From contig CAYYNQ010000105.1 in the NCBI GenBank assembly GCA_964473105.1, positions 7,414-71,413 of the forward strand: a stretch of DNA of 64,000 bases, read 5' to 3'. Positions 34,772-44,036 of this stretch are shown here, one piece after another. The notes beneath the pieces are model-generated. The model did no database searches. It had not been told where the DNA came from and saw only the letters and a program-made list of their open reading frames with translations. Origin of the DNA: CAYYNQ01 sp964473105 (lineage in GTDB: Bacteria; Sumerlaeota; Sumerlaeia; MVZB01). A program made the position numbers and the translations under genes. How positions within the stretch are numbered: position 1 is the stretch's first letter; every line of letters begins with the position of its first letter.

Positions 34772-34853
34772 GCCCGTCCCCCTCCAGCTGGATCCCGGGG
34801 TTGAACCGTGATGGTACGAGCGTCCGGATGGGCGTGATTTTGCGTCCTTCGGG

Positions 34854-35321
34854 TCATAACGGTGTATTCACCTTCAGGTCGGGCGGTATTCCAAAACCTG
34901 CCTCAACCGGGTCCAGCATCTCATCCTTGTTACAGACAAATTCCGACCGACTCTGTTTGGCCAGCTCATAATCGTCGCCCATCACGATCGCATCTTCGGG
35001 ACAAGCCTCCTCACAGAATCCGCACCAGATACAGCGTAACTGGTGGATCTGATAGACAGGTGCATAACGTTCACCCGCTGATACGGGTTTGTCGGCATCA
35101 TTTTCCTCAGCCTCGAGGTAGATCGCCTCCGAGGGACAGACTGCGGCACAAAGCGCACATCCAACACAACGCTCAAGCCCGTTTTCGTAACGCTGGAGTT
35201 TGTGCCTGCCACGGAACCAGCCCAGCTTCTCCTTCTTGACCTCGGGATAATCGATACAAAAAGAGGGCCGGAAGATATGTTTGAAAGTCACGGCAAAACC
35301 TTTGATGAAATCAACCAGCAT
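34854..35321 (-). CDS. nuoI: NADH-quinone oxidoreductase subunit I
   Basis: A peripheral-arm ferredoxin-like subunit of 155 residues that carries clusters N6a and N6b. Two C-x2-C-x2-C-x3-C-P motifs are intact: C-V-G-C-A-L-C-A-A-V-C-P and C-I-W-C-G-F-C-E-E-A-C-P. The amphipathic N-terminal helix (F-I-K-G-F-A-V-T-F-K-H-I-F-R-P) anchors it to the membrane arm. It overlaps nuoH by 11 bases. Confidence 0.96.
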   Translation of the reverse strand: MLVDFIKGFAVTFKHIFRPSFCIDYPEVKKEKLGWFRGRHKLQRYENGLERCVGCALCAAVCPSEAIYLEAEENDADKPVSAGERYAPVYQIHQLRCIWCGFCEEACPEDAIVMGDDYELAKQSRSEFVCNKDEMLDPVEAGFGIPPDLKVNTPL

Positions 35322-36576
35322 GGGCCAGGAACCTCCGTTTCTTCAGGGTTAGGAACGTTTCATAGATGATGATCTGAAGCAGACCGCCGGTGAACAATGC
35401 CCACGTCATCATGGTTCCCGTCGGCTCGGTGAGGATGTCGGCACGATTTGCGCCATCGGCCGATGGCCAGAACGCGATGATCCCGGATGTGATGAACAAA
35501 TTAACCAGAGCAACGGGAAACATTATCTTCCAGCCCCAGTCCATCAACTGGTCATAACGCAGGCGCGGCCAAGTGCCACGGATGAAGATCATGAATGAAA
35601 TCAGGGCCAGAATTTTGACACTGAACCAGAAAATCCCGGCCAGCACGGTACCGACGTGTGCGACCGAGATGCTGTCTGTGATATGGATTGGGCTGTTCAT
35701 GAGACCGGCCATGAACGCAGGCGCCGGGAGGGGGCTGTGATACCCCCCGAGGAACAATGTCGTCAGAATTGCAGAGAAAGTGAACATGTTCATATATTCG
35801 GCCTGAAAGAACAGGGCAAATTTCATTGAGCTGTATTCTGTGTGGAACCCGGCGCCCAACTCTGATTCACCCTCGGGGAGGTCAAACGGTAGACGGTTTG
35901 TCTCGGCAAAACCCGCGGCCAGGAAAAGCAAGAATCCGACCGGCTGTTTCCAAATATGCCAGCTCCAGAATCCATCATTCTGTTGACCAATAATTTGGCG
36001 CAGTTCGAAGGTCCCGGCGATCAGTAGAACCCCTACCATGGAAAGGCCGAGGGCTATCTCATAACTCAGCATCTGGGCACTGGATCGGATGCCACCGAGT
36101 AATGAATACTTGCTGTTGCTGGCCCAGCCGGCCAATACTATGCCGTAAACGCCGATCCCGGTCACGGCCATGTAAAACAGGATCCCGATTTTCAGGTCAG
36201 TGATACCCAGGTTGACGATATAGTCATTGCCATACAGGTTGATTCCAAGTGCCGGTCCGATTGGCACGATGGCAAGGACGAGGATGGCTGGCCCAACGGT
36301 TAGCAGCGGAGCCAGCGTGTGCAGTGTCTTCTCGACGATGCTCGGCTTGACGTCTTCCTTCAGGAATAGTTTCCCTCCGTCGACAAGTGTCTGCAGGATA
36401 CCCCAAGGTCCCACGCGATTGGGGCCCGGCCGTTGTTGCATCCATGCGATCAGCTTGCGCTCGAGTAACACAAACATGGGTACGACAAGCAGCATTGCGT
36501 GGAAAATCACGAAGATCTTGACACCTGCGATGATTGTTTCGACGAGGACGCGGTTTTGAAAGAGGTTCTCGAGCAT
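35311..36576 (-). CDS. nuoH: NADH-quinone oxidoreductase subunit H
   Basis: The membrane subunit forming much of the quinone chamber, 421 residues with eight core helices. Diagnostic sequence: L-L-E-R-K-L-I-A-W-M-Q-Q-R-P-G-P-N-R-V-G-P, L-F-L-K-E-D-V-K-P, F-A-E-T-N-R-L-P-F-D-L-P-E-G-E-S-E-L, and R-G-T-W-P-R-L-R-Y-D-Q-L-M. It is longer than the E. coli protein (325 residues): an extra hydrophobic segment and loop near residues 285-310 and a C-terminal extension are visible. Stop and start codons overlap with nuoI and nuoG. Confidence 0.96.
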   Translation of the reverse strand: MLENLFQNRVLVETIIAGVKIFVIFHAMLLVVPMFVLLERKLIAWMQQRPGPNRVGPWGILQTLVDGGKLFLKEDVKPSIVEKTLHTLAPLLTVGPAILVLAIVPIGPALGINLYGNDYIVNLGITDLKIGILFYMAVTGIGVYGIVLAGWASNSKYSLLGGIRSSAQMLSYEIALGLSMVGVLLIAGTFELRQIIGQQNDGFWSWHIWKQPVGFLLFLAAGFAETNRLPFDLPEGESELGAGFHTEYSSMKFALFFQAEYMNMFTFSAILTTLFLGGYHSPLPAPAFMAGLMNSPIHITDSISVAHVGTVLAGIFWFSVKILALISFMIFIRGTWPRLRYDQLMDWGWKIMFPVALVNLFITSGIIAFWPSADGANRADILTEPTGTMMTWALFTGGLLQIIIYETFLTLKKRRFLAHAG

Positions 36577-39197
36577 CAGTTCGCCGGGACCTTGTCATGT
36601 CGTTGATCGGTTGGAGGCGATGCTTCCTCGGGCGGGTTGGCCTTTTCAATCCTGATGCCGGGTAGTCCCGGGATGTCCCCGTCATTCTGCAGGCCAAGCA
36701 CATTTCCTGAGCCATAGATAATGCCACTTGCGATATACGGGTTGATTTTAACTTGGCTGGACCGATCGGAGCCGCCGACTAGTTTCACCCAGTCTCCTTC
36801 GCCCAGTCCACCACGTTCGGCATCATTAGGATTGAGTTCGACCCGAGGGGTCGGGCGCAATTCGTCGAAGATTGATGATCGTGAACCCAGATGATCCTCT
36901 CCTTGGCAATGTCTAACCCAGAGCAGGCGCGGGGTGTCGGATGAGTTGCCCACGAAACTGCCCGCCCCCTCAAAGGAAAGGTCGGGGATTTCGTTGCATT
37001 GAAGCTTGAAATCCGGGCGTTTACGCTGGCCTGACCAGGTTACCTTGCGTGTGGGTGACTGGTCGCCCGGGCCGTCGAGAAGCAAATCATCAAGTCGGAG
37101 TGGGGCTGGAGCACCCCAGGCCTTGCCCAGATCGGCGAAAATTTCGTGGGCATTGCGGTAATGCTTGTTTGAGCCGAGCCGACTGCTGATCGACTCAATG
37201 ATCCGCCAGTCCTCCTGAGATTCACCGGCGGGGCGACAGCCCTGACTCATACGCTGGAGTTTACCATCGATATCAGCCATGCTGGAGTTGGTTTCATAGA
37301 AAACGGCGGAGGGCAGGAGAATATCGACTTGGCGGTTGATCCAGGACGGAAAGATATCAGTTGCGACCACAAATTCGGATTTGTCGATGGCCTGCTGGAT
37401 CAGGGCGCGATTGGGGTGGGTCGTCAGTTCATCAGTTCGATGAAGAAACAGGACCTTAAATTCTCCATCGGCGGCTTTCCGGAGCAGGGACGGTGCCGCG
37501 GGCTTTTCGCTATTGTGGATTGTCGCTCCGTCCCAGATCTTCATGATTTCGTGGCGTGCGTTCTCCTCGGTGAGTGCACCGGTGGGCAATCGGTCGCTCT
37601 GCGCGCCCGAGGCAAATAGCCCCTTTGCGTTTCGTGCCCCTGTGACAGGCATGAAATGCCAGCCGTCTCCCAGGGCCGCCATCAGTTTCAGAACGGCGGG
37701 CACAAGTGCTGCGTTCAATGCGCCTCCTGACTGATCGAGCCCCAAGACAACCAGGCCCTGTTTGTTGTCCTTCAACAGGGCTTGAATGGAAATGTAGTCG
37801 CCTGCCGGGTTGTCACGGCCAATCGAGTTTGCAAGTCTCTCGACAACACCGGCGATATCCTCGGGCTGTTCAAGACATAGCGTCGATGCATGTTCAGCAA
37901 ACCAAGGCTCCATGCGGGAATCGAGCAATCCCAGTGAGGTGTGCTGTCGCCGTGCGGCCTCCTTGAACTTCAACGCAATGTCGGGAGCCGAGTGATAGAG
38001 GTCTCCGGCATTGATCATCAGGGTTGCTTGGTAGACTTTCTTTTCCAGCAGATCGAAATCCCCGTTGCTTGCACGCAGGGCTTGTCCCGCTGCCTGTGCC
38101 GCTGGTTCGCTTGTAAATCGCATGCGCCAGTCAATATTTGGTGTGCGCAGAATGCTGCGGGCAAGGCGTCCAAGCAGGAATCCTTCCTCGTTGGTCGAAC
38201 GTTCACCCACCAGGATGCAAGAACGCCCCGGTTCGAGGTCTTGAAGTCTGGACGTGATTGCATCAATGGCCCGGCTCCATGCAACGGCCTCCTGTTTACC
38301 CTGTGCATTCCGCATCATGGGTGACAGCAGGCGTTCATTGTTTCGGGTATACATCGATCCGAAGCGGGCCTCGTTGCTGATGAAGTCCTTCGTGTCCTCG
38401 TCGATGGTGTAGTAACCCCGGCGTTTTTTGACCGGAGGGGTGACGCGATATAGTTCGCCGCCGCGCGTCCATGCCGTGACGGATCCGTTGCACGTGCGTG
38501 TCGTGGTCAGCGTCTGGCGAAGTTCCCAGACACGGGCCTTGAAACGAAAAGGTTTGCTGGTCAGGCAGCCGACCGGGCAGATGTCGATCACGTTTCCAGA
38601 AAAGATGTTGCCGACAGGCCCGTCGCCATAGGTGCCGATGTAATTACGGCTGCCGTGGCCAAAGACCCCCATCACATGGTCATCGGCGATCTCGTCACAG
38701 AAACGGACACAGCGTGTACACATGATGCAGCGATTACGCTCGATGTCGATCAACGGGTCGAACTGCGGCTTTTCGAACCGCCTGCGCTGATCGCTCGTTC
38801 GTGCCGAGCCCCAGCCATACTCGACACTGTAACGCTGAAGCATGCACTCACCGCCACGGTCACAGACCGGGCAATCGAGCGGGTGGTTGGCCAGAAGGAA
38901 CTCCATCATTCCGGTTCGGCAGCTTTCGACCATCTCGCTGTTTGTCTTGATGCTGAGTTCCTCGTTGACCACCATGTTGCACGAGATTTCGGGACGTGGA
39001 CGCCCCTCGATTTCTACCAGGCAGAGCCTGCAGTTTCCGTCGACGGTGAGCGCGGGATGGTAGCAGTAATGCGGCACGTAATGTCCGGCATCGAGCAGTG
39101 CCTGGAGCAGGTTTTCACCCTTGGGAAGCATCAATTGTTCGCCGTTGACCGTGACGGCAACCAATTCGGGGGCTTTTGGAGGTTTCAATGAATTCAT
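36576..39197 (-). CDS. nuoG: NADH-quinone oxidoreductase subunit G
   Basis: The largest peripheral subunit, 873 residues. Clusters: [2Fe-2S] N1b ligands C45, C56, C59 and C73; the His-ligated N5 site in H-P-L-D-C-P-V-C-D-R-G-G-E-C; N4 ligands in C-I-M-C-T-R-C-V-R-F-C and C-P-V-G-C. The following stretch (T-T-T-R-T-C-N-G-S-V-T-A-W-T-R-G-G-E) lacks the C-x2-C-x3-C pattern of the off-pathway cluster N7 found in E. coli. The remainder is the molybdopterin-oxidoreductase-like domain, which has no cofactor in complex I. It overlaps nuoH by one base. Confidence 0.95.
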   Translation of the reverse strand: MNSLKPPKAPELVAVTVNGEQLMLPKGENLLQALLDAGHYVPHYCYHPALTVDGNCRLCLVEIEGRPRPEISCNMVVNEELSIKTNSEMVESCRTGMMEFLLANHPLDCPVCDRGGECMLQRYSVEYGWGSARTSDQRRRFEKPQFDPLIDIERNRCIMCTRCVRFCDEIADDHVMGVFGHGSRNYIGTYGDGPVGNIFSGNVIDICPVGCLTSKPFRFKARVWELRQTLTTTRTCNGSVTAWTRGGELYRVTPPVKKRRGYYTIDEDTKDFISNEARFGSMYTRNNERLLSPMMRNAQGKQEAVAWSRAIDAITSRLQDLEPGRSCILVGERSTNEEGFLLGRLARSILRTPNIDWRMRFTSEPAAQAAGQALRASNGDFDLLEKKVYQATLMINAGDLYHSAPDIALKFKEAARRQHTSLGLLDSRMEPWFAEHASTLCLEQPEDIAGVVERLANSIGRDNPAGDYISIQALLKDNKQGLVVLGLDQSGGALNAALVPAVLKLMAALGDGWHFMPVTGARNAKGLFASGAQSDRLPTGALTEENARHEIMKIWDGATIHNSEKPAAPSLLRKAADGEFKVLFLHRTDELTTHPNRALIQQAIDKSEFVVATDIFPSWINRQVDILLPSAVFYETNSSMADIDGKLQRMSQGCRPAGESQEDWRIIESISSRLGSNKHYRNAHEIFADLGKAWGAPAPLRLDDLLLDGPGDQSPTRKVTWSGQRKRPDFKLQCNEIPDLSFEGAGSFVGNSSDTPRLLWVRHCQGEDHLGSRSSIFDELRPTPRVELNPNDAERGGLGEGDWVKLVGGSDRSSQVKINPYIASGIIYGSGNVLGLQNDGDIPGLPGIRIEKANPPEEASPPTDQRHDKVPAN

Positions 39198-39224
39198 TTT
39201 TTACCAAGCCAAGCGATCACGTAA

Positions 39225-40547
39225 TCAATTGAATTTCGTGTAATCCTTTTCGAATGGACATCCACAGCGGTCGATATGTGCCTGGAACTCTTCGCGGAAC
39301 CTCGGAAGCGTGCGGCTAAGGCTGCCAGTTGAAAATTCACCGAGCGCACAGATTGACCGCCCGACGATGTTCCCCGTGATGCTTTCAAGCAATTCGATGT
39401 CACCCTGTCGCCCCTCACCGTTCTCTAGCCGGGTGAGGATCTTGTGCATCCAGTGTGTGCCCTCGCGGCAGGGCGTGCATTGACCGCATGATTCCTCCCA
39501 GTAAAAGTGCATCAGATTGAGCGCCTGCCAGACCAGGCACGTTGTGTCGTCCATGACAATGATGCCGGTCGAGCCGAGATAGGTGCCGATTTTCTTCGGT
39601 TCATCGAAATCCATTGGGACATCGAGGTCCTCCTCGAACAGCAGTGGCACGGAAGATCCCCCGGGGTATACGGCCTTGAAATTGTTATTGTCGCGAATTC
39701 CGCCTGCGTAGTCATAAATCAGTTCGCGCATTGTTACCCCGAGCGGTAATTCGTAATTTCCGGGTTTCCTGACATGTCCCGAGATCGAGTAAACGGTCAT
39801 GCCTGGATTGCCCTTACTGCCCATGGCATTGTACCAGTCCAGCCCACGACGGAAGATCTCGGGCATGATGGCCAGCGTCTCGACGTTGTTGACAACAGTT
39901 GGGCACTGATAGAGGCCCTGTATCGCGGGAAAGGGCGGACGAATACGGGGGTAACCGCGCTTGCCCTCTATGGACTCGATCAGAGCAGTCTCCTCGCCGC
40001 AGATGTATGCGCCGGCACCGTTGTGGACATACATGTCGCAATTGAACCCGGAACCGAAGATGTTCTTGCCGAGAAGTCCGGCTTGATAAGCCTCATCGAT
40101 CGCCCCTTTAATCATCTCGGTGGCCTCGTAATATTCCTTGCGGATATAGATGTAAACATGCTCTGCAAGGGTCGCATAGGCAGCGATCAGGCAGCCTTCA
40201 AGCAGCAGGTGGGGGCGTTGCTCAAGGATCGGGCGGTTGCTGAAGGTCCCGGGCTCGGACTCGTCGGCGTTAACGCAGATGTAATGGGGTTTATCTCGGT
40301 TGCGCGGAATGAAACCCCACTTGGTGCCGGCTGGGAACCCCGCACCACCCCGGCCCCGGACATTGGCCTCCTTGACGAGTTCGAGCACCTTGTCCTCACC
40401 CATGTCGAGGCATTTGCGAATGGCATCATAGCCGCCGCGGCTGCGGTAATCGGCCAATTTCTCCGTGTGGTCGTTCATCAGTGTGCCCGTGACGCCCTCA
40501 CAGAGGATTGGCCGGTAGTTTCTTCGGTCCTGTTTTGTGTTAGCCAT
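39225..40547 (-). CDS. nuoF: NADH-quinone oxidoreductase subunit F
   Basis: The NADH-oxidising subunit, 440 residues, binding FMN and cluster N3. Glycine-rich nucleotide sites read R-G-R-G-G-A-G-F-P-A-G-T-K-W and G-A-G-A-Y-I-C-G-E-E-T-A-L; N-A-D-E-S-E-P-G-T is the FMN-contact segment. N3 cysteines lie in S-C-G-Q-C-T-P-C-R-E-G-T plus the later I-C-A-L-G-E-F. It lies 23 bases after nuoE and 27 before nuoG. Confidence 0.97.
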   Translation of the reverse strand: MANTKQDRRNYRPILCEGVTGTLMNDHTEKLADYRSRGGYDAIRKCLDMGEDKVLELVKEANVRGRGGAGFPAGTKWGFIPRNRDKPHYICVNADESEPGTFSNRPILEQRPHLLLEGCLIAAYATLAEHVYIYIRKEYYEATEMIKGAIDEAYQAGLLGKNIFGSGFNCDMYVHNGAGAYICGEETALIESIEGKRGYPRIRPPFPAIQGLYQCPTVVNNVETLAIMPEIFRRGLDWYNAMGSKGNPGMTVYSISGHVRKPGNYELPLGVTMRELIYDYAGGIRDNNNFKAVYPGGSSVPLLFEEDLDVPMDFDEPKKIGTYLGSTGIIVMDDTTCLVWQALNLMHFYWEESCGQCTPCREGTHWMHKILTRLENGEGRQGDIELLESITGNIVGRSICALGEFSTGSLSRTLPRFREEFQAHIDRCGCPFEKDYTKFN

Positions 40548-40570
40548 TTCGGTTCAACCCATCAACCTGT

Positions 40571-41119
40571 TCATGAAGTCCCGTTTCGTCCGCTGAAATA
40601 GGGCCTGCGGTCGCCCACGCGGCATTCTCCCAGTATTCGGTCCACCATCACGCGCGTCAATTTCGACTCAAGGGTCGTGTTTACCAGCATGACCGGGGCC
40701 TCGCTGCACGCGCCGAGGCATTCACGCCTCTGGATGGTGAACAATCCGTCCTCGGTGGTTTCGTCCCAGCCAATCCCCAGTTTTTCCTGCAGATAGTCGA
40801 ACAGCCCGTCGGAGCCGCAGAGGGCGCAGGGAAGTGTTGCACAGATTCCCAGCAGGTATTTCCCCACGGGTTCGCGGTTGTACATGACGTAGAAACTGAC
40901 AACCTCAACAACCTGCGCCGTGGTGCAATTACAGATCTCGGCGGCTTCTGACATGATGTCCTCGGAAATCCATCCGTCCTCCTCCTGGATCATCCACAAA
41001 ACCGGAAGGAGCATCGAGCGGCGGTCGGGATAATTCTTCGCCAGGGCATCGATGCACTCGCGGTGACGCTGGTAAAGGGCATTGGCTGCCAGATTTTTTT
41101 CAATCATGATTTCGGGCAT
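40571..41119 (-). CDS. nuoE: NADH-quinone oxidoreductase subunit E
   Basis: A 24-kDa-type subunit, 182 residues, with a thioredoxin-like [2Fe-2S] N1a domain. Ligands are in I-C-A-T-L-P-C-A-L-C-G and E-C-L-G-A-C-S-E-A-P. The N-terminal helical bundle (L-P-V-L-W-M-I-Q-E-E-D-G-W-I) packs on NuoF. It starts five bases after nuoD, indicating tight cotranslation. Confidence 0.96.
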   Translation of the reverse strand: MPEIMIEKNLAANALYQRHRECIDALAKNYPDRRSMLLPVLWMIQEEDGWISEDIMSEAAEICNCTTAQVVEVVSFYVMYNREPVGKYLLGICATLPCALCGSDGLFDYLQEKLGIGWDETTEDGLFTIQRRECLGACSEAPVMLVNTTLESKLTRVMVDRILGECRVGDRRPYFSGRNGTS

Positions 41120-41124
41120 GTTGA

Positions 41125-42366
41125 TTACCTGTCGATTTCCCCCAATACCAGATCAATCGAACCGATGACTGCAACAACATCGGCGAGTAGACCACCCTCA
41201 CTCATCTTGCTCAGCGACTGTAGGTTAACGAACGAGGGACTACGGATCTTGAGGCGGTTGGGTGTGAAGCCGCCCGTCGAGTGAATGTAGAATCCCAGCT
41301 CACCCTTGCTGGCTTCGATCGGGGCATAAGCCTCGCCCTCGGGTACGTATATCCCGTCGCTCGCCAGCAGGAAATGATGAATCAGATCCTCCATTGATTC
41401 CTTGACTCTTTCACGTGGTGGATAGCAGATCTTCGGGTTGTCAATGTTGAGTGGACCCGACTCCGGGATCTTCTCGAGGCATTGATACAGGATCCGGCGG
41501 CTTTCGTGCATCTCGGCCATGCGGACCTGGTAGCGTGCATAAACATCTCCCTGCCGCTGTGTCGGCACGTCGAAGACAACCTGGTCATAAAGCAGGTAGG
41601 GTGCATCGCGACGGATATCAACATCGACGCCGGAACCGCGCAGCGAGGGGCCGGTCAGGCAGAGATCAATCGCCTCATCGCTGGTGATCTTACCCACACC
41701 GCGTGTACGGTAAACAAAGATATCATTCATCGTCAGCAGGTCGCTGTAGTCTTTGAGGCGTTGCTCGAAGTCGTCAATGAACGCCTTGACCTTGTCCAGC
41801 CAGCCATCGGGTATCGGTCGCCCGACACCGCCGACCCGCATGTAGCTGACCGTGAAACGCGCGCCACAGATCTCCTCGAACAAATCGTAAAGTTTTTCAC
41901 GTTCACGGAAGGCGTAGAGGAAAACCGTCATGGCCCCCAGTTCCATAGCGTGCGTGCCGATACTCAGCAGGTGACTGGAGATGCGTGCCAGTTCACAAAG
42001 GATCATTCGCAGCCATTTGCAGCGCTCGGTCAGGTCCACATCCAGCAAGACCTCGACACTCTGGACGAATGCAGTGTTGTTTGCCATTGGCGAGAGGTAA
42101 TCCAGCCGGTCGGTGTAGGGGATAAACTTGTGGTAAGTCTTGGTCTCGGCGAGTTTTTCCTTACCACTGTGCAGATAACCGACCATTGGCTTGATGCTCA
42201 GGACGGTCTCGCCCTCCAGTTCGAGTATGAGCCGTAACACCCCGTGGGTTGATGGGTGCTGGGGACCCATGTTCATCGTCAGGATTTCACCGGTAGGGTA
42301 GTCCTGTTCGATGGTTTGTCGTACGGGGGGCGTCTCAAGGCCGGTTTGTGTCATTAATTCGGTCAT
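41125..42366 (-). CDS. nuoD: NADH-quinone oxidoreductase subunit D
   Basis: The 49-kDa subunit that forms the quinone headgroup site with NuoB, 413 residues. Conserved N-M-G-P-Q-H-P-S-T-H-G-V-L-R-L contains the His of the quinone-binding loop. Further landmarks are H-S-G-K-E-K-L-A-E, R-V-G-G-V-G-R-P-I-P, and the C-terminal I-G-S-I-D-L-V-L-G-E-I-D-R. It is separate from nuoC (23-base gap), unlike E. coli where C and D are fused. Confidence 0.97.
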   Translation of the reverse strand: MTELMTQTGLETPPVRQTIEQDYPTGEILTMNMGPQHPSTHGVLRLILELEGETVLSIKPMVGYLHSGKEKLAETKTYHKFIPYTDRLDYLSPMANNTAFVQSVEVLLDVDLTERCKWLRMILCELARISSHLLSIGTHAMELGAMTVFLYAFREREKLYDLFEEICGARFTVSYMRVGGVGRPIPDGWLDKVKAFIDDFEQRLKDYSDLLTMNDIFVYRTRGVGKITSDEAIDLCLTGPSLRGSGVDVDIRRDAPYLLYDQVVFDVPTQRQGDVYARYQVRMAEMHESRRILYQCLEKIPESGPLNIDNPKICYPPRERVKESMEDLIHHFLLASDGIYVPEGEAYAPIEASKGELGFYIHSTGGFTPNRLKIRSPSFVNLQSLSKMSEGGLLADVVAVIGSIDLVLGEIDR

Positions 42367-42389
42367 GGTTGCACAATATCTCAGGCCGC

Positions 42390-42971
42390 TTAGACATCAC
42401 TTTCCTGAACGCGGATCCTCGGGACCAAGTCGTTAGGTTCCCCGGCGTACTCGTGGGTATCCTGCTTGTAATAGAAGCTTTCTGATCCGCCCAGCGGAAA
42501 ATCCTTGCGCAGCGGGTGCCCTTCCCAGTTGTCCGGCATGATGATGCGACGCATGTCGGGATGGTTGTTGAAGATGATCCCGAACATGTCAAATGTCTCA
42601 CGTTCCATGAAGTTTGCCCCGGACCACAGTTCACAGACAGAGTCGATGTTGTTTTGTCCGGACTGTTCGCCTACCGGGCAACGCAGTCTCAGCCGGTTGA
42701 ATGTCTTGTAGGAATAAAGGTGATACACGACATCAAAGCGGGGTTCACGGCCGGATTCGAACCAGTCGATCGCATTGATATCGACCAGTGCGTTGAGACG
42801 AGTTCGATCATCGGTCTTCAATCTGCGGATGATTTCCACGATATTGGCCTTTTCCAGAACAATGGTCGCCTCATTATGAATGCTAAGGCACTCGTGTACG
42901 ACCGCGAGGTCGGTGCCACGGACAACATCAGCAGCAATGGCCAGAAATTCATCTGCAGCTAATGGGGGCAT
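42390..42971 (-). CDS. nuoC: NADH-quinone oxidoreductase subunit C
   Basis: The 30-kDa peripheral subunit, 193 residues. The family signature E-R-E-T-F-D-M-F-G-I-I-F-N-N-H-P-D-M-R-R-I-I-M-P-D-N-W-E-G-H-P-L-R-K-D-F-P is split here for clarity around residues 125-165: first the E-R-E-x2-D-M part, then G-H-P-L-R-K-D. It is structural, without cofactors, and caps NuoD/NuoI. It is a separate gene between nuoB and nuoD. Confidence 0.95.
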   Translation of the reverse strand: MPPLAADEFLAIAADVVRGTDLAVVHECLSIHNEATIVLEKANIVEIIRRLKTDDRTRLNALVDINAIDWFESGREPRFDVVYHLYSYKTFNRLRLRCPVGEQSGQNNIDSVCELWSGANFMERETFDMFGIIFNNHPDMRRIIMPDNWEGHPLRKDFPLGGSESFYYKQDTHEYAGEPNDLVPRIRVQESDV

Positions 42972-43011
42972 GGCTTTCTCCAGTTTCTGGTCATTGGTGT
43001 TGGAGTCCAGG

Positions 43012-43656
43012 TCAGACGATTTTTTGCGGGCTTGCTTGGATTTTCTTCTGCAACTGCATGATTCCGTAGATCAGGGCCTCGGGACGCGGCGGACATCCCG
43101 GGACGTAGACATCGACCGGGACGATTTGGTCAACTCCCTGCAGGACCGAATAAACATTATGCATGCCGCCACAGCTGGCGCAGGCGCCCATCGAAATCAC
43201 CCATTTGGGTTCGGCCATTTGATCATAGATTCGGCGCACCACGGGGGCCATCTTCTTGTTGACCCAGCCAGCGACGATCAGGAGATCCGCCTGGCGAGGC
43301 GAGGGCCGGAAGACCTCACTGCCGAACCGTGAGAGATCGAAACGACTGGCCGCAGTGGCCATCATCTCAATTGCACAACAGGCCAGCCCCAGCATCACCG
43401 GCCAAATGGAATTCTTGCGGCACCAAGCGACCACGCCATCCAGCGTCTCGACCATCATGTTGTCGAATTCCGCTGGTGAATACTTTTCCTGTGCCATCAG
43501 GGCCAAGGCTTCCTCGTTAATCATCGGGGGTAGTTTGATTTTGTCGTCAAGGGCCATTCCGGCAGTCGTGGATAACCTGCGTTCAGGGGCAGGAATCAAT
43601 GTTGGACCAATCGTGCCGCTGTTGGGGTCTGTCTTGGTTCCCTGTTTTAGTTCCAT
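43012..43656 (-). CDS. nuoB: NADH-quinone oxidoreductase subunit B
   Basis: Carries the terminal cluster N2 that reduces quinone. Adjacent cysteines in L-A-C-C-A-I-E-M-M, the G-A-C-A-S-C-G-G segment and V-P-G-C-P-P-R-P-E-A-L provide the ligands. About 214 residues, with a roughly 50-residue N-terminal extension before the conserved domain. ATG at 43656 is chosen because AGGGAG lies nine bases upstream and the start overlaps the nuoA stop by 10 bases; ATG at 43677 is the in-frame alternative. Confidence 0.96.
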   Translation of the reverse strand: MELKQGTKTDPNSGTIGPTLIPAPERRLSTTAGMALDDKIKLPPMINEEALALMAQEKYSPAEFDNMMVETLDGVVAWCRKNSIWPVMLGLACCAIEMMATAASRFDLSRFGSEVFRPSPRQADLLIVAGWVNKKMAPVVRRIYDQMAEPKWVISMGACASCGGMHNVYSVLQGVDQIVPVDVYVPGCPPRPEALIYGIMQLQKKIQASPQKIV

Positions 43657-44036
43657 TTCAAGGCTCCCTTGCGCCATTCATAGAGGAAACCGACGATCAG
43701 GATGATCATAAAGAAAACCATCACGCCGAATGCATACAGCTGGAATCCCGGTATTCCAGGCTGACGGAAAACGTTGGCCCACATCAGGATCAGTACGGTC
43801 TCCATGTCGAAGAGCAGGAAGAGCAATGCAACAAGGTAGAACTTGACGGGGATACGGACATTGGCTTCGCCATCGGGAATATTCCCGCATTCGTAGGCGA
43901 GCATTTTGGCAGTGTTCGGTCGTCGGGGTCCGAGTAGGCTCGAGATGAGCAGGGTTCCTACCCCAAAGCCAACGGCAACCACCACAATCAGGAGTATCGG
44001 AATATAGGGGTGCAGATAATCCATGTTGTAATTCAT
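43647..44036 (-). CDS. nuoA: NADH-quinone oxidoreductase subunit A
   Basis: First gene of the nuo operon. A 129-residue, three-helix membrane subunit near the quinone site. Core motifs are Y-E-C-G-N-I-P-D-G-E-A (conserved Y-E-C-G loop), F-Y-L-V-A-L-L-F-L-L-F-D-M-E-T-V and Y-E-W-R-K-G-A-L-K-W at the C-terminus. The start may be 44036 or the second Met at 44024; neither has a strong ribosome site. The operon promoter should lie in the 750 bases upstream. Confidence 0.95.
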   Translation of the reverse strand: MNYNMDYLHPYIPILLIVVVAVGFGVGTLLISSLLGPRRPNTAKMLAYECGNIPDGEANVRIPVKFYLVALLFLLFDMETVLILMWANVFRQPGIPGFQLYAFGVMVFFMIILIVGFLYEWRKGALKWN

